Notes: generated by a model not told the origin, from the sequence alone. Positions 36,159 through 45,742 are shown, counted from the first letter of the stretch. The stretch: 64,000 bases of DNA from Bacteroides neonati (GCF_000499785.1 NZ_HG726027.1:124001-188000); one strand, 5' to 3'. Program-made: numbers and translations.

Positions 36159-37571
36159 ATGCCTAATCATTTAATCAGTATGCAAAAGATTCGTCAGGTC
36201 TTGCGTTTTTATGCTCAGGGAAAAGGAACCAAATCTATTGGTAGCCTTTTAAGTATGTCTCGTAACACCGTTAAGAAGTATTTACAGCTTGTTCAAAAAC
36301 TGGACCAGAGTTACGATGAGTTGTTGTCGCTGAGTGACTCGGCTTTATCGGCCTTGTTTTCGGTTGATGAGAAGCCTGCCGTTGCCAATCAGCGTTGGGA
36401 TGATTTGGAAGCGTTGCTTCCCGGCTATTGCAAGCGCCTTCAAAAAGTTAGCGTTACCTGTCAGCTGCTTCATAAAGAGTATTTGGCTACTCATCCTGAT
36501 GGTTATGGTCGCAGCCACTTCGGTACTTATATTCAGTGTCATTTGGATCGTAGTCGTCCTGTGATGCACTTGGAACACAAAGCCGGTGAAAAGATTTACA
36601 TCGATTTTGCTGGAGATAAACGCTCCATCGTTGATCAAGAGAGCGGTGAAATCATCCCTGTTGAGGTTTTCGTCTCTATTCTTCCCAGCAGGTACGAAGC
36701 TATCATCAATGATGATTTCGCTTCATTTGCGGAGCATTATGGTTTTACTGTGATTCCCGCTAGAGCCTATAAGCCTAAGGATAAAGCTCTGGTTGAGGGG
36801 GCTGTCAAGCTCATCTACCGCAGTATTTACACCAAACTTGATGATCGTGTCTTCCATGACCTTTCCTCGCTGAACGCCGCCATCCGTGTGGCTTTGGAGA
36901 TTCATAACAACACTCCTTTCTCCGGGCGTAATTATAGCCGCAGGGATCAGTTTGAGGAGATCGAGCGCTCTTGTCTGGGACGTCTTAATCCTATCCGCTA
37001 CGAGCTTAAAAAACGGTATAATGTCACTGTGATGAAGAGCGGGCATGTCCGTCTGGGTGAGGGTGCCCACTATTACAGCGTGCCCTGTGCGCACATCGGC
37101 AAGAAAGTGGTCTTGCAGTATACCAGCTCAGTTGTGGACATCTATCTGCATTATGAGAAGATAGCTAGCCATACCCGTAGCCTGATTCGGTATCGTTATA
37201 CGACCAATAGCGACCACCAGGCCTCCTGCCATCAGTATGTCACCGACTGGAATCCTGAGAAGTTTATAAACGAGGCCTTAGCTATCCATGCCGACGTGGG
37301 AGCTTACATCAAAAGAGTACTGGAAGAGAAGACTCACCCCGAGCAAGGTTACAAGTCGTGTTCAGGCATCTTGAGCTTCGCCCGTCGTGTAGGCCACCAG
37401 CGGTTGATAAATGCCTGTCGTTGGGCAGATAGTTATGGGCTATACAATTACCCTGCCATAGAGAAGATCCTTCATAATCGGCAGGACGAAGTGTCTCTGG
37501 AAACGGAAACAGTCCAAGAGAAGGTTCTGCCTTGCCATGAGAATATACGAGGGAAAGAATATTATCAATAA
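36159..37571 (+). CDS. istA: IS21-family transposase IstA, internally deleted
   Basis: This 470-aa protein has the N-terminal helix-turn-helix (IRQVLRFYAQGKGTKSIGSLL, in part) and the DDE region starting at KIYIDFAGDK. Aligned to the right copy (518 aa) it lacks exactly 48 residues between SILP and SRYEA. The missing segment contains VPDNLKAAV with the second catalytic Asp. The reading frame is open but the product cannot be a working transposase. Confidence 0.88.
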   Translation: MPNHLISMQKIRQVLRFYAQGKGTKSIGSLLSMSRNTVKKYLQLVQKLDQSYDELLSLSDSALSALFSVDEKPAVANQRWDDLEALLPGYCKRLQKVSVTCQLLHKEYLATHPDGYGRSHFGTYIQCHLDRSRPVMHLEHKAGEKIYIDFAGDKRSIVDQESGEIIPVEVFVSILPSRYEAIINDDFASFAEHYGFTVIPARAYKPKDKALVEGAVKLIYRSIYTKLDDRVFHDLSSLNAAIRVALEIHNNTPFSGRNYSRRDQFEEIERSCLGRLNPIRYELKKRYNVTVMKSGHVRLGEGAHYYSVPCAHIGKKVVLQYTSSVVDIYLHYEKIASHTRSLIRYRYTTNSDHQASCHQYVTDWNPEKFINEALAIHADVGAYIKRVLEEKTHPEQGYKSCSGILSFARRVGHQRLINACRWADSYGLYNYPAIEKILHNRQDEVSLETETVQEKVLPCHENIRGKEYYQ

Positions 37572-37609
37572 ACCACAAGTAAATCAATCACTTTAAAAAG
37601 AAAACTGTT

Positions 37610-38361
37610 ATGGAAATGAACAAAGAAAGATTAGAAAAGATGTCCCGGATGCGTTTGCAAGGGATGTATCACGCATTTAAAACCAGTCTGGAGACTCTTC
37701 ATGGGCAGAGTATGACTACTGACCAATTTACCTCTTGGCTAGTTACCAATGAGTGGGATGACCGTCGTAATCGTACCATCGAAAGAGCGGTCAAAGGAGC
37801 GGTATTTAGGTACAAGGCTTCAGTGGAAGATATAGATTACTCCATTGAGCGGGGACTGGATAAAAACCAGGTGCAACGCCTGGCAGAGTTGAGTTTTGTG
37901 GCAGAACATAAAGATCTGTTCATCACTGGAAGCACCGGGACTGGAAAGAGTTATCTGGCTACCGCTTTAGGGTATTAAGCCTGCCAAAAAGGATATAAGG
38001 TTCTGTACGCCAATACGGGCAGACTGTTGGGAGGCCTTAAAATAGCCAAGGCAAAGGGAACCATACTGCAAGAACTAAAGAAAATTGAAAGGCTGGATAT
38101 GCTCATATTGGACGATTTTGGCATACAGCCATTTGATGTACAGGCCAGGATGAACTTATTGGATGTGTAGAAGACCGGCATGGTAAAAAAACCACAATTA
38201 TCGCATCTCAAATCCCAGTCAAGGACTGGTATGAGACAATAGGAGAAAAGACAATAGCCGATGCGGTTTTGGGCAGGATCGTCCATCAAACACTGAGGGT
38301 TGAACTCTTCGGAGAATCACTTAGAAAGAGTAAAAGTAAAAAAGAATCGCTATATTTATAG
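37610..38361 (+). pseudogene. istB: IS21 helper ATPase IstB, broken
   Basis: The first 122 codons include Walker A GSTGTGKSYLATALGY and then hit a TAA at 37976-37978. Homology continues as ACQKGYKVLYANTGRLLGGL and LILDDFGIQPFD. A frame change near 38165 precedes VEDRHGKKTTIIASQIPVKDWY, and the gene ends at a TAG at 38359-38361. One stop plus one frameshift. Confidence 0.9.
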
Positions 38362-38521
38362 AAAATATATTTAGTTAATCACGCATAAGGCAGCAATGCT
38401 AAAAGAAGAAATGCAAAGAAACAAAAGAAACTTTTTACAGAAATTTGATAGGGGGCAATTTAGATTGGCAACTGGGGGGCAGTTTGATTGGTATTTCCAT
38501 TAATAAAATACTGTCGTTTTC

Positions 38522-38552
38522 TTTGTTTTTAATAAAATAATCCTCATATTTG
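38522..38552 (+). promoter_or_regulatory. Promoter-like sequence before the small ORF
   Basis: TTTG (38522-38525), 19 bases, then CATATTTG (38545-38552), one base away from TAnnTTTG. It is 23 bases outside the IS21 end and would drive the leader with the hairpin at 38575. Confidence 0.5.
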
Positions 38553-38574
38553 CATCAATGCATTAGTGCCATCG

Positions 38575-38616
38575 TGCCGCAATATCTCTTAAATGGAGGA
38601 ATTGCGGCATTTTTTT
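38575..38616 (+). terminator. Intrinsic terminator in leader (possible attenuator)
   Basis: TGCCGCAAT (38575-38583) pairs with ATTGCGGCA (38601-38609), followed by seven T. It lies between the promoter-like sequence and the small ORF, giving a leader RNA of about 55-60 bases if it stops transcription. Confidence 0.7.
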
Positions 38617-38654
38617 GATACAATGCTTAGTGTTAACTTTAAAATTAATTAGTT

Positions 38655-38828
38655 ATGAGAAAAAGTTTATCCCAAATCATTGGCGAAGCAACAGAAAGGC
38701 TTCCCGAGCAAAATCAAGTTAATGGAGATTATTGGTCGACAAAAGTAGGTGATGGTGTTGGTGGAGTAGTGAATGTAACTTTTGAGAAGCATTATGGAGG
38801 TTGGGTCTTACATTGTACTGATTATTGA
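38655..38828 (+). CDS. Hypothetical 57-aa protein
   Basis: Starts MRKSLSQIIGEATERLPEQ and ends YGGWVLHCTDY. It is glycine-rich in the second half (VGDGVGGVVNV), with no signal peptide and no domain I recognise. It lies between two hairpins (38575-38616 and 38888-38925) and 176 bases before the MACPF gene. The promoter-like sequence upstream and the ATTAATTAGTT leader before ATG support expression. It could be a small secreted or peptide-type product, but nothing proves that. Confidence 0.5.
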   Translation: MRKSLSQIIGEATERLPEQNQVNGDYWSTKVGDGVGGVVNVTFEKHYGGWVLHCTDY

Positions 38829-38887
38829 CCTTTCGCCCCGTCTACCAACGGGGACTTTCTTTTGCTTACATGATAATTTCTTGAATA

Positions 38888-38925
38888 ACATAAAGCTCCG
38901 GATCCTTGTATTCGGAGTTTTATGT
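38888..38925 (+). terminator. Hairpin after small ORF
   Basis: ACATAAAGCTCCG (38888-38900) pairs with CGGAGTTTTATGT (38913-38925) with one bulge, then TTATAAAC. A terminator-like structure separating the small ORF from the MACPF gene. Confidence 0.5.
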
Positions 38926-39004
38926 TTATAAACATCAGCATATAATTGTTTATTAATATGTAAAAGGTTAAGTTTGAAAATTGTTAATTTAAATATATTA
39001 TATT

Positions 39005-40429
39005 ATGAAAATGAAGTATTTAATGTTTAGTTTCCTGTTTGCTTTTAGTGCTTGCTCTGAAGTAAATGACTTCTTGCCAAAAACTGGACAATCTGAGCCG
39101 ACAACTAGAGCTGCTGGGGATGGAGAATATGATGTATTGGGTATGGGATATGATGTAACAGGAGAATATTTGCATCCGATGTCAGTTCGTAATCCAATCT
39201 TAGATATCGTAAAATACAAAAAAGATTATCCTAATCATATCATTACGGGCACTCCTTCTTCTGGTTTCGATAGAATGTATTATGGATATTCTTCTTCTGA
39301 TTATATTAAAAATATTACTACTGAAACAAAGGCTTCATTTACTATGAGTTGTGGAGCAGAGAAAGATACTGCTTTTTTTTCTGGGAGTATTACCAATAAT
39401 TCTTTTTTTAAAACTGAGTATTCTTATTCTGATAAGTATTCATTTGCAAGTTTAGATGCTATTAGAAATCGTAAATATATTCGCATCAATGATGAAGTGA
39501 ACCGTTTGTCTGAATATTTATCAGATGATTTTAAAGAGGACTTAAACAGACTATCCCCAGATAGGGTAGTCGAAAGGTATGGTACCCATGTTTTGACTGA
39601 TTTTATGATTGGAGGGCACTATAAGTTAATCTTTAGATCTGTTATTACAAATAGTAGAAATGCTACAACCAAGAAAGAAACTGTACATGCTGGATTCAAA
39701 GCGTCTTTAGGTAAAATTGGGTTTGATTATAATCTGGAGAATACGGAGACTACGGACGAATCGCTTGTGAAAGAAAATAAAAGCAAGGAGTTATATGTGC
39801 TCTTTTATGGCGGTAATGGTACTCATTTGAAATACGACTTGGAAAAAGGAATACCGACAGGAGTTGATATTCAGAACTGGGAAAATTCGATCTCGTTGCA
39901 AAACTCCTGTTTAAATGAAATTACATGGAAAGAAACATATCCAATTTATGATTTTATTTCTGATCCAATTAAAAAGGAGCAAATAAAAGCTGCAGTAAAA
40001 AGGTATATTGAATTATCTAAAATTAATATACTAGAATTACTTCCATTGTATATGTATTACGAGAAGGATAGGGCTAATCATTACTCTACCACTTCCCCAA
40101 ACATTGCTAATGAATTTCCCGGTTGGGAATTAAATAGAATTGAATGCTATGTTCTGAAGAATCAGCTTCCTGGAACTATAGCCTTAAATCAATGGTTCCA
40201 TGAGTGGGGGTTCGATCATTACACAACTACTCTCACGATACAAGGATGGGCTAATTTAGGAGTTACAGGTTATGTATATAAAAACTCCACTTTTGAAACT
40301 ATTCCATTATTTGATTATTTCCATAAAGATGCTTTTGACCATTATACTACTCCGGACGGATCTATTCCACAAAATTATCCTGGTTGGGAGCTACATCGTA
40401 TATCTGGCTATGTCTACCCAGCAGATTAA
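39005..40429 (+). CDS. MACPF (perforin-like) lipoprotein with C-terminal repeat module
   Basis: This 474-aa lipoprotein (FSAC, Cys17) carries the MACPF signature VERYGTHVLTDFMIGGHYKL and preceding aromatic strand residues (DRMYYGYSSSDYIKNIT). It is followed by a C-terminal module of three repeats: ANHYSTT...FPGWELNRIECYVL, FDHYTTT...GVTGYVY and FDHYTTP...YPGWELHRISGYVY, similar to a DUF5648-type binding module. Bacteroides MACPF proteins include the BSAP antimicrobial toxins that kill related strains by pore formation. That role is an inference here; the repeats may bind target surface glycan. It lies in an IS21-flanked, A+T-rich island. Confidence 0.87.
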   Translation: MKMKYLMFSFLFAFSACSEVNDFLPKTGQSEPTTRAAGDGEYDVLGMGYDVTGEYLHPMSVRNPILDIVKYKKDYPNHIITGTPSSGFDRMYYGYSSSDYIKNITTETKASFTMSCGAEKDTAFFSGSITNNSFFKTEYSYSDKYSFASLDAIRNRKYIRINDEVNRLSEYLSDDFKEDLNRLSPDRVVERYGTHVLTDFMIGGHYKLIFRSVITNSRNATTKKETVHAGFKASLGKIGFDYNLENTETTDESLVKENKSKELYVLFYGGNGTHLKYDLEKGIPTGVDIQNWENSISLQNSCLNEITWKETYPIYDFISDPIKKEQIKAAVKRYIELSKINILELLPLYMYYEKDRANHYSTTSPNIANEFPGWELNRIECYVLKNQLPGTIALNQWFHEWGFDHYTTTLTIQGWANLGVTGYVYKNSTFETIPLFDYFHKDAFDHYTTPDGSIPQNYPGWELHRISGYVYPAD

Positions 40430-40748
40430 TCTAAGAAATTGAGATAATGTAATCCGAGAAGGCTCTACTTCCAAGAGAAATGGGGCTTTTTCATTATACA
40501 ATATTCACCGGAAGTTATATGCTGAAAAATACAATATTTGAAGCGAATTATATCTAATCCAGAAATAAATACTACCTTTCTGGAGATTTATCAAGCTTTC
40601 AAGAAAATCCTTTAATAACTAAACGTAGTGTATTGTCTTTTTCTTACTTTTGCGTCTGAATTAAAGAGTCTATGCCATGGAAGAGTAAAGCAATCTATCT
40701 CCTGAACAAAGCTAAGAAGAACAATCTCCCCAGTCATGAGTCTAGACC
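40430..40748. other. Gene-free interval with inverted repeat
   Basis: Between the MACPF gene and the broken glycosyltransferase. Holds an 11-bp inverted repeat (AATCTCCCCAG at 40724-40734, CTGGGGAGATT at 40754-40764) and no credible gene. Confidence 0.45.
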
Positions 40749-41199
40749 ATGGCTGGGGAGATTAGTTCTATAACGTTCTCGGATGCTTACGATAAGTTCA
40801 ACATTATCGATAAGCCGAATGAGCGCAGCTCGCATACACGCATCACGCTACGGGGTGGGGGAATTATCTTCTATTTCGGTGCATTGGCTTATTTCTTGAC
40901 GAGTGATTATGCATATCCTTGGTTTATGTTGGCACTTACATTGATTACTGTGATCAGCTTTGTTGATGATATTTGCTCTACGTCGCAGAAGCTACGGTTG
41001 ATATTTCACTTCTCGGCGATGGCGATGATGTTTTATCAATGGGGGCTGTTTTCTGTATCGTGGTACTGGATAGTGGTAGCCTTGATTGTTTGCACAGGGA
41101 TTCAATGTATACAACTTTATGGATGGTATAAACGGGATAACGGGAGGATACTCACTTGTGATACTTGTAGCACTCCAAAAAGACATCTGGCGTACTTAA
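40749..41199 (+). pseudogene. Glycosyltransferase family 4 (WecA/MraY type) remnant
   Basis: Residues from DKFNIIDKPNERSSHT to VDDICSTSQKLRLIFHFSA and WIVVALIVCTGI match undecaprenyl-phosphate sugar-1-phosphate transferases of Bacteroides capsule loci, including the VDD motif. The start is lost. A one-base insertion near 41101 breaks the frame; homology continues in another frame as NVYNFMDGINGITGG and stops at 41197-41199. An intact enzyme of this family would put a sugar phosphate on the lipid carrier; this copy cannot. Confidence 0.85.
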
Positions 41200-41387
41200 A
41201 CGCAAATTATTTTTTTATTTTATTTTTTTACTTGTAAGTTCAAGATTTTTATTGTATATTTCCAATCGGTTTTCATTACATCTGTCAGATACATCTTTAT
41301 TAAAAGTTTGGTCACTTCAAATAAAGCTATCTTTTGTCAGAGATGGAAACCTTTTTAAACTTTTATTTTAAACATAGGGACTAACGT

Positions 41388-42098
41388 ATGAGAAAAATTA
41401 ATCATGTTGTATTCGGATTCGTGCTTTTCTGTCTTTGTACTATGCAAATACAGATTGCTTCGGCACAAGAGTTGAATGTTACTGCCAATAGTATTTTAAA
41501 AGAAAATGTCACTACTGCAATAAATTTGCCTGCTTACAATTCAGAACTTCAATCGGGAGATCAGTTTGTCTATATATTGTCACTTGGATATGCTTTGGAT
41601 TTAAAAGCTTTGACTTTTAATGACTTGTCTTTTGAGAAAATTTCAATGAATCGCTCGGTTATAGATGATGGATATCTATTTTCTCGTATGATGAACGATA
41701 TTCTGATCTTTAAAGGTAATTCTTATACGCAAGGAGGAATATTAGAAAAATTTGGAAATCAAAGTAAGCTGCTTTATAGTGCTACTTATGCCAATTTGTT
41801 TGGTTTGATAGGAATGATTCCCTCACCTGGATCTATCTCCTGGAAAAATATCAGTAAAGTGCAAAAAGGAGAAATAAGATATGCATTAAACTTTTCTTTG
41901 GGACAGTTGAATTTTGACCGTGGGTGGTTGAATATGACTGATCTTCAGGACGCAAATCTCCCGAAGGGAAGCTCTATTATTACGGGTCTGATTTTGACAA
42001 ATAAGCTTCAATTGAATTTATATAAGGAAGGATCTTTGATCGAAAAAATGAAAAATGATAATATGACTATAATTGGATTTATTTGCACTGTGATATAA
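41388..42098 (+). CDS. Secreted protein of unknown function
   Basis: This 236-aa protein has an N-terminal signal peptide (hydrophobic VVFGFVLFCLCTMQ, likely cleavage after ASA). The remainder has no recognised domain. It is rich in Asn and Leu and includes a hydrophobic stretch near LFGLIGMIPSPG. It is the first of three tightly spaced genes, 25 bases before the 101-aa gene, after a 188-base gap. No related function can be assigned. Confidence 0.7.
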   Translation: MRKINHVVFGFVLFCLCTMQIQIASAQELNVTANSILKENVTTAINLPAYNSELQSGDQFVYILSLGYALDLKALTFNDLSFEKISMNRSVIDDGYLFSRMMNDILIFKGNSYTQGGILEKFGNQSKLLYSATYANLFGLIGMIPSPGSISWKNISKVQKGEIRYALNFSLGQLNFDRGWLNMTDLQDANLPKGSSIITGLILTNKLQLNLYKEGSLIEKMKNDNMTIIGFICTVI

Positions 42099-42123
42099 TA
42101 TTGTTAATTTTAAAAAGAATGCT

Positions 42124-42429
42124 ATGCAAGAAGTACAAAAAATTACGTGTGTGAACTCTGCGGGGTTCGTTCAGGAATTTCGTGTGAAATGGGAAGGTGA
42201 ATGTTCGGATTGGTCTGATACTTATCCAAATCCTCAATCGGCTACCATTGATTTGAACAAGTATAACCTTGATTTCGGAACTGAAGTTTGGGTGGAGGTA
42301 AAAGCAATTTTAGGTTCTACCAAAGAGGCTGAATCCAAAGTTGTTTACAACCCTCTGTCTGAGAGTACGGCTGTTTATCGCACTACAGGTGCGACTTTGA
42401 CTTATAAAATTAAATTAGAAGGAGAATGA
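42124..42429 (+). CDS. Small beta-rich protein of unknown function
   Basis: This 101-aa protein has no signal peptide. The alternating pattern (FVQEFRVKWEGECSDWSD, WVEVKAILGSTKEAESKVVY, TLTYKIKLEGE) suggests a beta-sandwich domain. The last four bases overlap the next gene's start (ATGA), so the two are co-translated. No family recognised. Confidence 0.7.
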   Translation: MQEVQKITCVNSAGFVQEFRVKWEGECSDWSDTYPNPQSATIDLNKYNLDFGTEVWVEVKAILGSTKEAESKVVYNPLSESTAVYRTTGATLTYKIKLEGE

Positions 42430-43142
42430 TTATGGAAGACAAATTGCTAGTAGCTCTTCTTGGTAAGATTCAAGATGTGCTTTCCGGAGAAAACACAGTA
42501 TCGGGTAATGAAAGTGATTATTTGGCTTGGTGTCTGCCAGGTATACCTTTTCAGGCAAAGGATTTGCAATTCGCTGTTAAGGGTCTTAATGGAGCAGACG
42601 GTGCGGAAACTGCCGAGTTGAATAGAAATGCTTTTGAATTCTCTCGTGTGGTTAATAATATTCCAAACAATGGTACGATTAACGGTTTATTTGACAATCA
42701 TGGAAGCGTATTATGGAATGTATATAAGGATGTGCTTCGCTTTTCGAAGGTACCCAAGGATGACTTGACAGAAAAGGAAGAAAAGAATTTGGTTAAACTT
42801 CGTAGTCTACTGACATCTAAATTCGTGAAGTACGATATCGATGATTTTGATAGGGAAAGGCCGAAAGAGTATATTCAAGAAAGCGCAATGGTTAAGGCTT
42901 ACAATGCAAAATGTGCTGAGTATATTGCTGCCGTTATGGTTTATAATAACAAACGACTTTCGGCTATCAATGCTGAAACACCAAAGGCTGTTCAAGATTT
43001 TGCGACAAATGGCCATATTTATGAGAAACAAGTCCGTAACGCTTTAAACTCATGGGAGTCGGATGGGTACAAAGAAGATGTTGAGAAGATATATGCTTAT
43101 ATTGGAAATTCCAACGTAACTGCCCCCCAGTGTCCAATCTAA
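42426..43142 (+). pseudogene. Hypothetical protein truncated by IS21
   Basis: At least 225 native residues (starting MIMEDKLLVALLGKIQDVLSGE, in part) run into the IS21 right copy at 43103. The last 12 or so residues (GNSNVTAPQCPI) are encoded by the IS end. The visible part is alpha-helical, has no signal peptide and fits no family I know. ATG at 42426 overlaps the previous stop; ATG at 42432 is an alternative start. The missing 3' part is unknown. Confidence 0.72.
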
Positions 43143-43257
43143 ATTGCCCCCCTAAAATTATTTTCTAAAACAGCTAAGTTTTTCACTCTATAGCCTTGTC
43201 TGAACGCTATCAGTATGCCGGGGTTTCCATTATGTTTATTTCACAAATATACTTCTT

Positions 43258-43998
43258 TTATTTTTTACTTTGCATCTTCCTCAGGGAGTCCCCATGCAAT
43301 TCTACTCTGACAGCTTGGTGAACAATTCTGTCCAGCACTGCATCCGCTATTGTCCTTTCCCCTATAATATCATACCAGCCCTTAACCGGAACTTGGGAGG
43401 TTATAAGTGTAGAACTCTTACCATGCCTATCCTCTATAATATCCATCAGATTACTTCGGCCTCCGGCATCAAAAGGCTGTATACCGAAGTCATCCAATAT
43501 CAGCAGGTCCGTTCGTTCTATTTTCTTAAGTTCCTGTAAGATTGTTCCCTTTGCTTTGGCCACTTTTAGCTGTCCCATTAGCCTGGCTGTATTTGCATAC
43601 AGCACCTTCAGTCCTTTCTGACAGGCTCTGTAACCTAGTGCAGTGGCTATATAGCTTTTCCCCGTTCCGGCACTTCCGGTAACAAAGAGATCTTTGGCCT
43701 CCTTAACAAAAGAGAGTTCTGCCAGGCGTTGTAATTGGTTACGGTCTAATCCTCTATCCAGACTATAGTCGACTTCCTCCAGAGAGGCCTTATAGCGGAA
43801 CGAGGCTTGCTTAATAAGTCTTTCAATCATCCGATTACAGCGGTCGTCCCATTCATTGCTAACCAACCATGAGACAAACTGGTCTGTGGTCATTGTTTCA
43901 GCCTTGAAGCTGTCCATACTTGTTTTAAAGGCATTATACATGCCAAGAAGGCGCATTTGGCGCATCTTTTCGAGTGTTTCCTGATTCATTTCCATCAT
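43258..43998 (-). CDS. istB: IS21-family helper ATPase IstB
   Basis: This 246-aa AAA+ ATPase has Walker A GSAGTGKS, Walker B LLILDDFG and the IstB C-terminal ERTIADAVLDRIVHQAVRVEL. It assists IstA in target selection. It starts 11 bases after the istA stop. Complete, without stops. Confidence 0.92.
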   Translation of the reverse strand: MMEMNQETLEKMRQMRLLGMYNAFKTSMDSFKAETMTTDQFVSWLVSNEWDDRCNRMIERLIKQASFRYKASLEEVDYSLDRGLDRNQLQRLAELSFVKEAKDLFVTGSAGTGKSYIATALGYRACQKGLKVLYANTARLMGQLKVAKAKGTILQELKKIERTDLLILDDFGIQPFDAGGRSNLMDIIEDRHGKSSTLITSQVPVKGWYDIIGERTIADAVLDRIVHQAVRVELHGDSLRKMQSKK

Positions 43999-44009
43999 TG
44001 TTTCAATTA

Positions 44010-45566
44010 TTAGTTATAATATTCTTTTCCACGGATATTTTCATGCGTGGGCATCTGTTGTTCTGCCGATTCTATACTTTCTTCCAAAGGGAGTTCGTCT
44101 TGCCTGTTTTTGAGTATTTTCTCTATCGCCGGATAATTATAAAGCCCGGAACTGGATGCCCATCTGCAAGCGTTTATAAGCCGTTTATTGCCAACTCTCG
44201 AAGCGAAGCTGAGGATGCCTCTGCACGATTTGTAAGCTTGTTCAGGATGCGGCTTGGCTTCTATTACATGGCGGATATAGTTCTCTACATCACCGTGTAT
44301 GGATGCTGCCTCCCGCAGGAACTTCTCAGGGTTCCAATCAGTCAGAACCCTTTGGCTGGAAGCTAGGTGTTCCTCCTGATAAGTATAACCATAGGGTTTG
44401 TGGTTTCTTGCATAAGAAGCAATCTTCTCGTACTTTATGTATATATCCACCGTGGTGCCGGTATAGAGAATATTGACTTTCTTACCAATGTATCTATAAG
44501 GTACGCTGTAATAATGTCTCTCCAAACGCACATATCCATTCTTCTGTACAGTAGCCGTATGCCGTTGCTTAAGCTCAAAACGAATGGGATTCAATGGTCC
44601 CATGCAATCTCTTTCTAGTTCTTCAAACTGTTCACGTCGGCTGTAAGTACGTCCACTGAGCAATGCGTTATTGTGCAATTCCAGAGCCACCCTGATAGCA
44701 ACGTTTAAAGAGTGGAGATCATAAAACTCACGATCTTCCAGTTTGGTATAAATACTGCGATAAATCAACTTTACTGCTCCTTCAACCAACGCTTTATCAC
44801 GTGGCTTGCGCACACGGGCAGGGATGACAGCACATCCGTAATGTTCGGCAAAAGCAGCAAAGTCCTCATTCAGTTCGGCCTCATAACGACTCGGCTTGGT
44901 TACTGCCGCCTTCAGATTATCCGGGACGATGGCTGCAGGAGTTCCTTCATAGAATAGAAGTGCTGCTTCACACGCATGGATAAAGTCTTCTTTGCGTTGG
45001 CTCATAACAGCTTCAACATAGGTGAGCTGGCTACAAGGGAGAATGGCTACAAAAACCTCTACGGGAAGAATTTCACCCGTTTCATGGTCTATTATGGAGA
45101 GTTTATCACCAGCGTAATCGATAAACATCTTATCACCGGCTTTATGCTCCAGACGGGCCATGGGATGAGATAAAGCTAAATATGCCTGGAAATAAGTACC
45201 GAATCGACTGCGGGCATATCCATCAGGATGAGTACGTTGGTATTCCCAAAAAAGTTGCTGACGGGTAACTCCTTTTTTCTTAAGTCGTTTAGCATAATCA
45301 GGAAGCAATGATTGCAACTCCTGATACCGTGGAGATTGGTTATCACACGCTTGATTCTTCTCCTGAAAAAGAGAGTAAAGAGATGAGTCGTCCAAAGATA
45401 ATACTTCCGATAGAGAAAGACCGCTCTTTTGATAAAGATGTAAGTACTTTTTGACTGTATTGCGGGACATGTTCAACATACTGCTGATACTTTTAGTGCC
45501 ACTTCCCGAGGCATAGCACCGTAAGACTTGACGAATCTTATTCATACTAATTGATTTGTTAGGCAT
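44010..45566 (-). CDS. istA: IS21-family transposase IstA
   Basis: This 518-aa transposase has an N-terminal helix-turn-helix (IRQVLRCYASGSGTKSISSML, in part). The DDE triad shows as MFIDYAGDKLS, IVPDNLKAAV and the Glu of ALVEGAVKLIYR. The N-terminal Asp and the VPDN motif that are missing in the left copy are present. It catalyses transposition with IstB. Confidence 0.93.
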   Translation of the reverse strand: MPNKSISMNKIRQVLRCYASGSGTKSISSMLNMSRNTVKKYLHLYQKSGLSLSEVLSLDDSSLYSLFQEKNQACDNQSPRYQELQSLLPDYAKRLKKKGVTRQQLFWEYQRTHPDGYARSRFGTYFQAYLALSHPMARLEHKAGDKMFIDYAGDKLSIIDHETGEILPVEVFVAILPCSQLTYVEAVMSQRKEDFIHACEAALLFYEGTPAAIVPDNLKAAVTKPSRYEAELNEDFAAFAEHYGCAVIPARVRKPRDKALVEGAVKLIYRSIYTKLEDREFYDLHSLNVAIRVALELHNNALLSGRTYSRREQFEELERDCMGPLNPIRFELKQRHTATVQKNGYVRLERHYYSVPYRYIGKKVNILYTGTTVDIYIKYEKIASYARNHKPYGYTYQEEHLASSQRVLTDWNPEKFLREAASIHGDVENYIRHVIEAKPHPEQAYKSCRGILSFASRVGNKRLINACRWASSSGLYNYPAIEKILKNRQDELPLEESIESAEQQMPTHENIRGKEYYN

Positions 45567-45742
45567 ACTTCCTGTTTTTGACTTATTTAACAGATAAGAT
45601 ACGTTTTACAAATCTATAAAGCAACTCTTTGATCTTGTTTTAGGGGGGCAATTTGAATTGGACAGATGGGGGCAATTTAAATTGGATTTAGGGGATCACT
45701 TTGATTTGGAGCAAGGGGGGCAAGTAGGGGTGGATTTTCCAA

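Larger units (their letters stand above)
35986..38499 (+). mobile_element. IS21-family element, decayed left copy
   Basis: The ends TGGAAAAACCGCCCC and GGTATTTCCA match those of the right copy at 43103-45740 in reverse orientation. Each end carries several repeats of the type GGGGGCAATTTnnATTGG, which are transposase-binding sites. It contains istA with an in-frame deletion and a broken istB. Confidence 0.85.
43103..45740 (-). mobile_element. IS21-family element, apparently intact right copy
   Basis: The ends are TGGAAATTCCAACG at 43103 and, reading inward, GGAAAATCCACCCC at 45740. Multiple GGGGGCAATTTnnATTGG-type repeats occupy both subterminal regions (43131-43160 and 45642-45700). It carries complete istA and istB on the minus strand and is inverted relative to the left copy. 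Confidence 0.88.

Noticed and set aside
36159..37571. Left istA as a working transposase because its frame is open
   Set aside because: The 48 missing residues contain the second catalytic Asp, so the open frame does not mean function.
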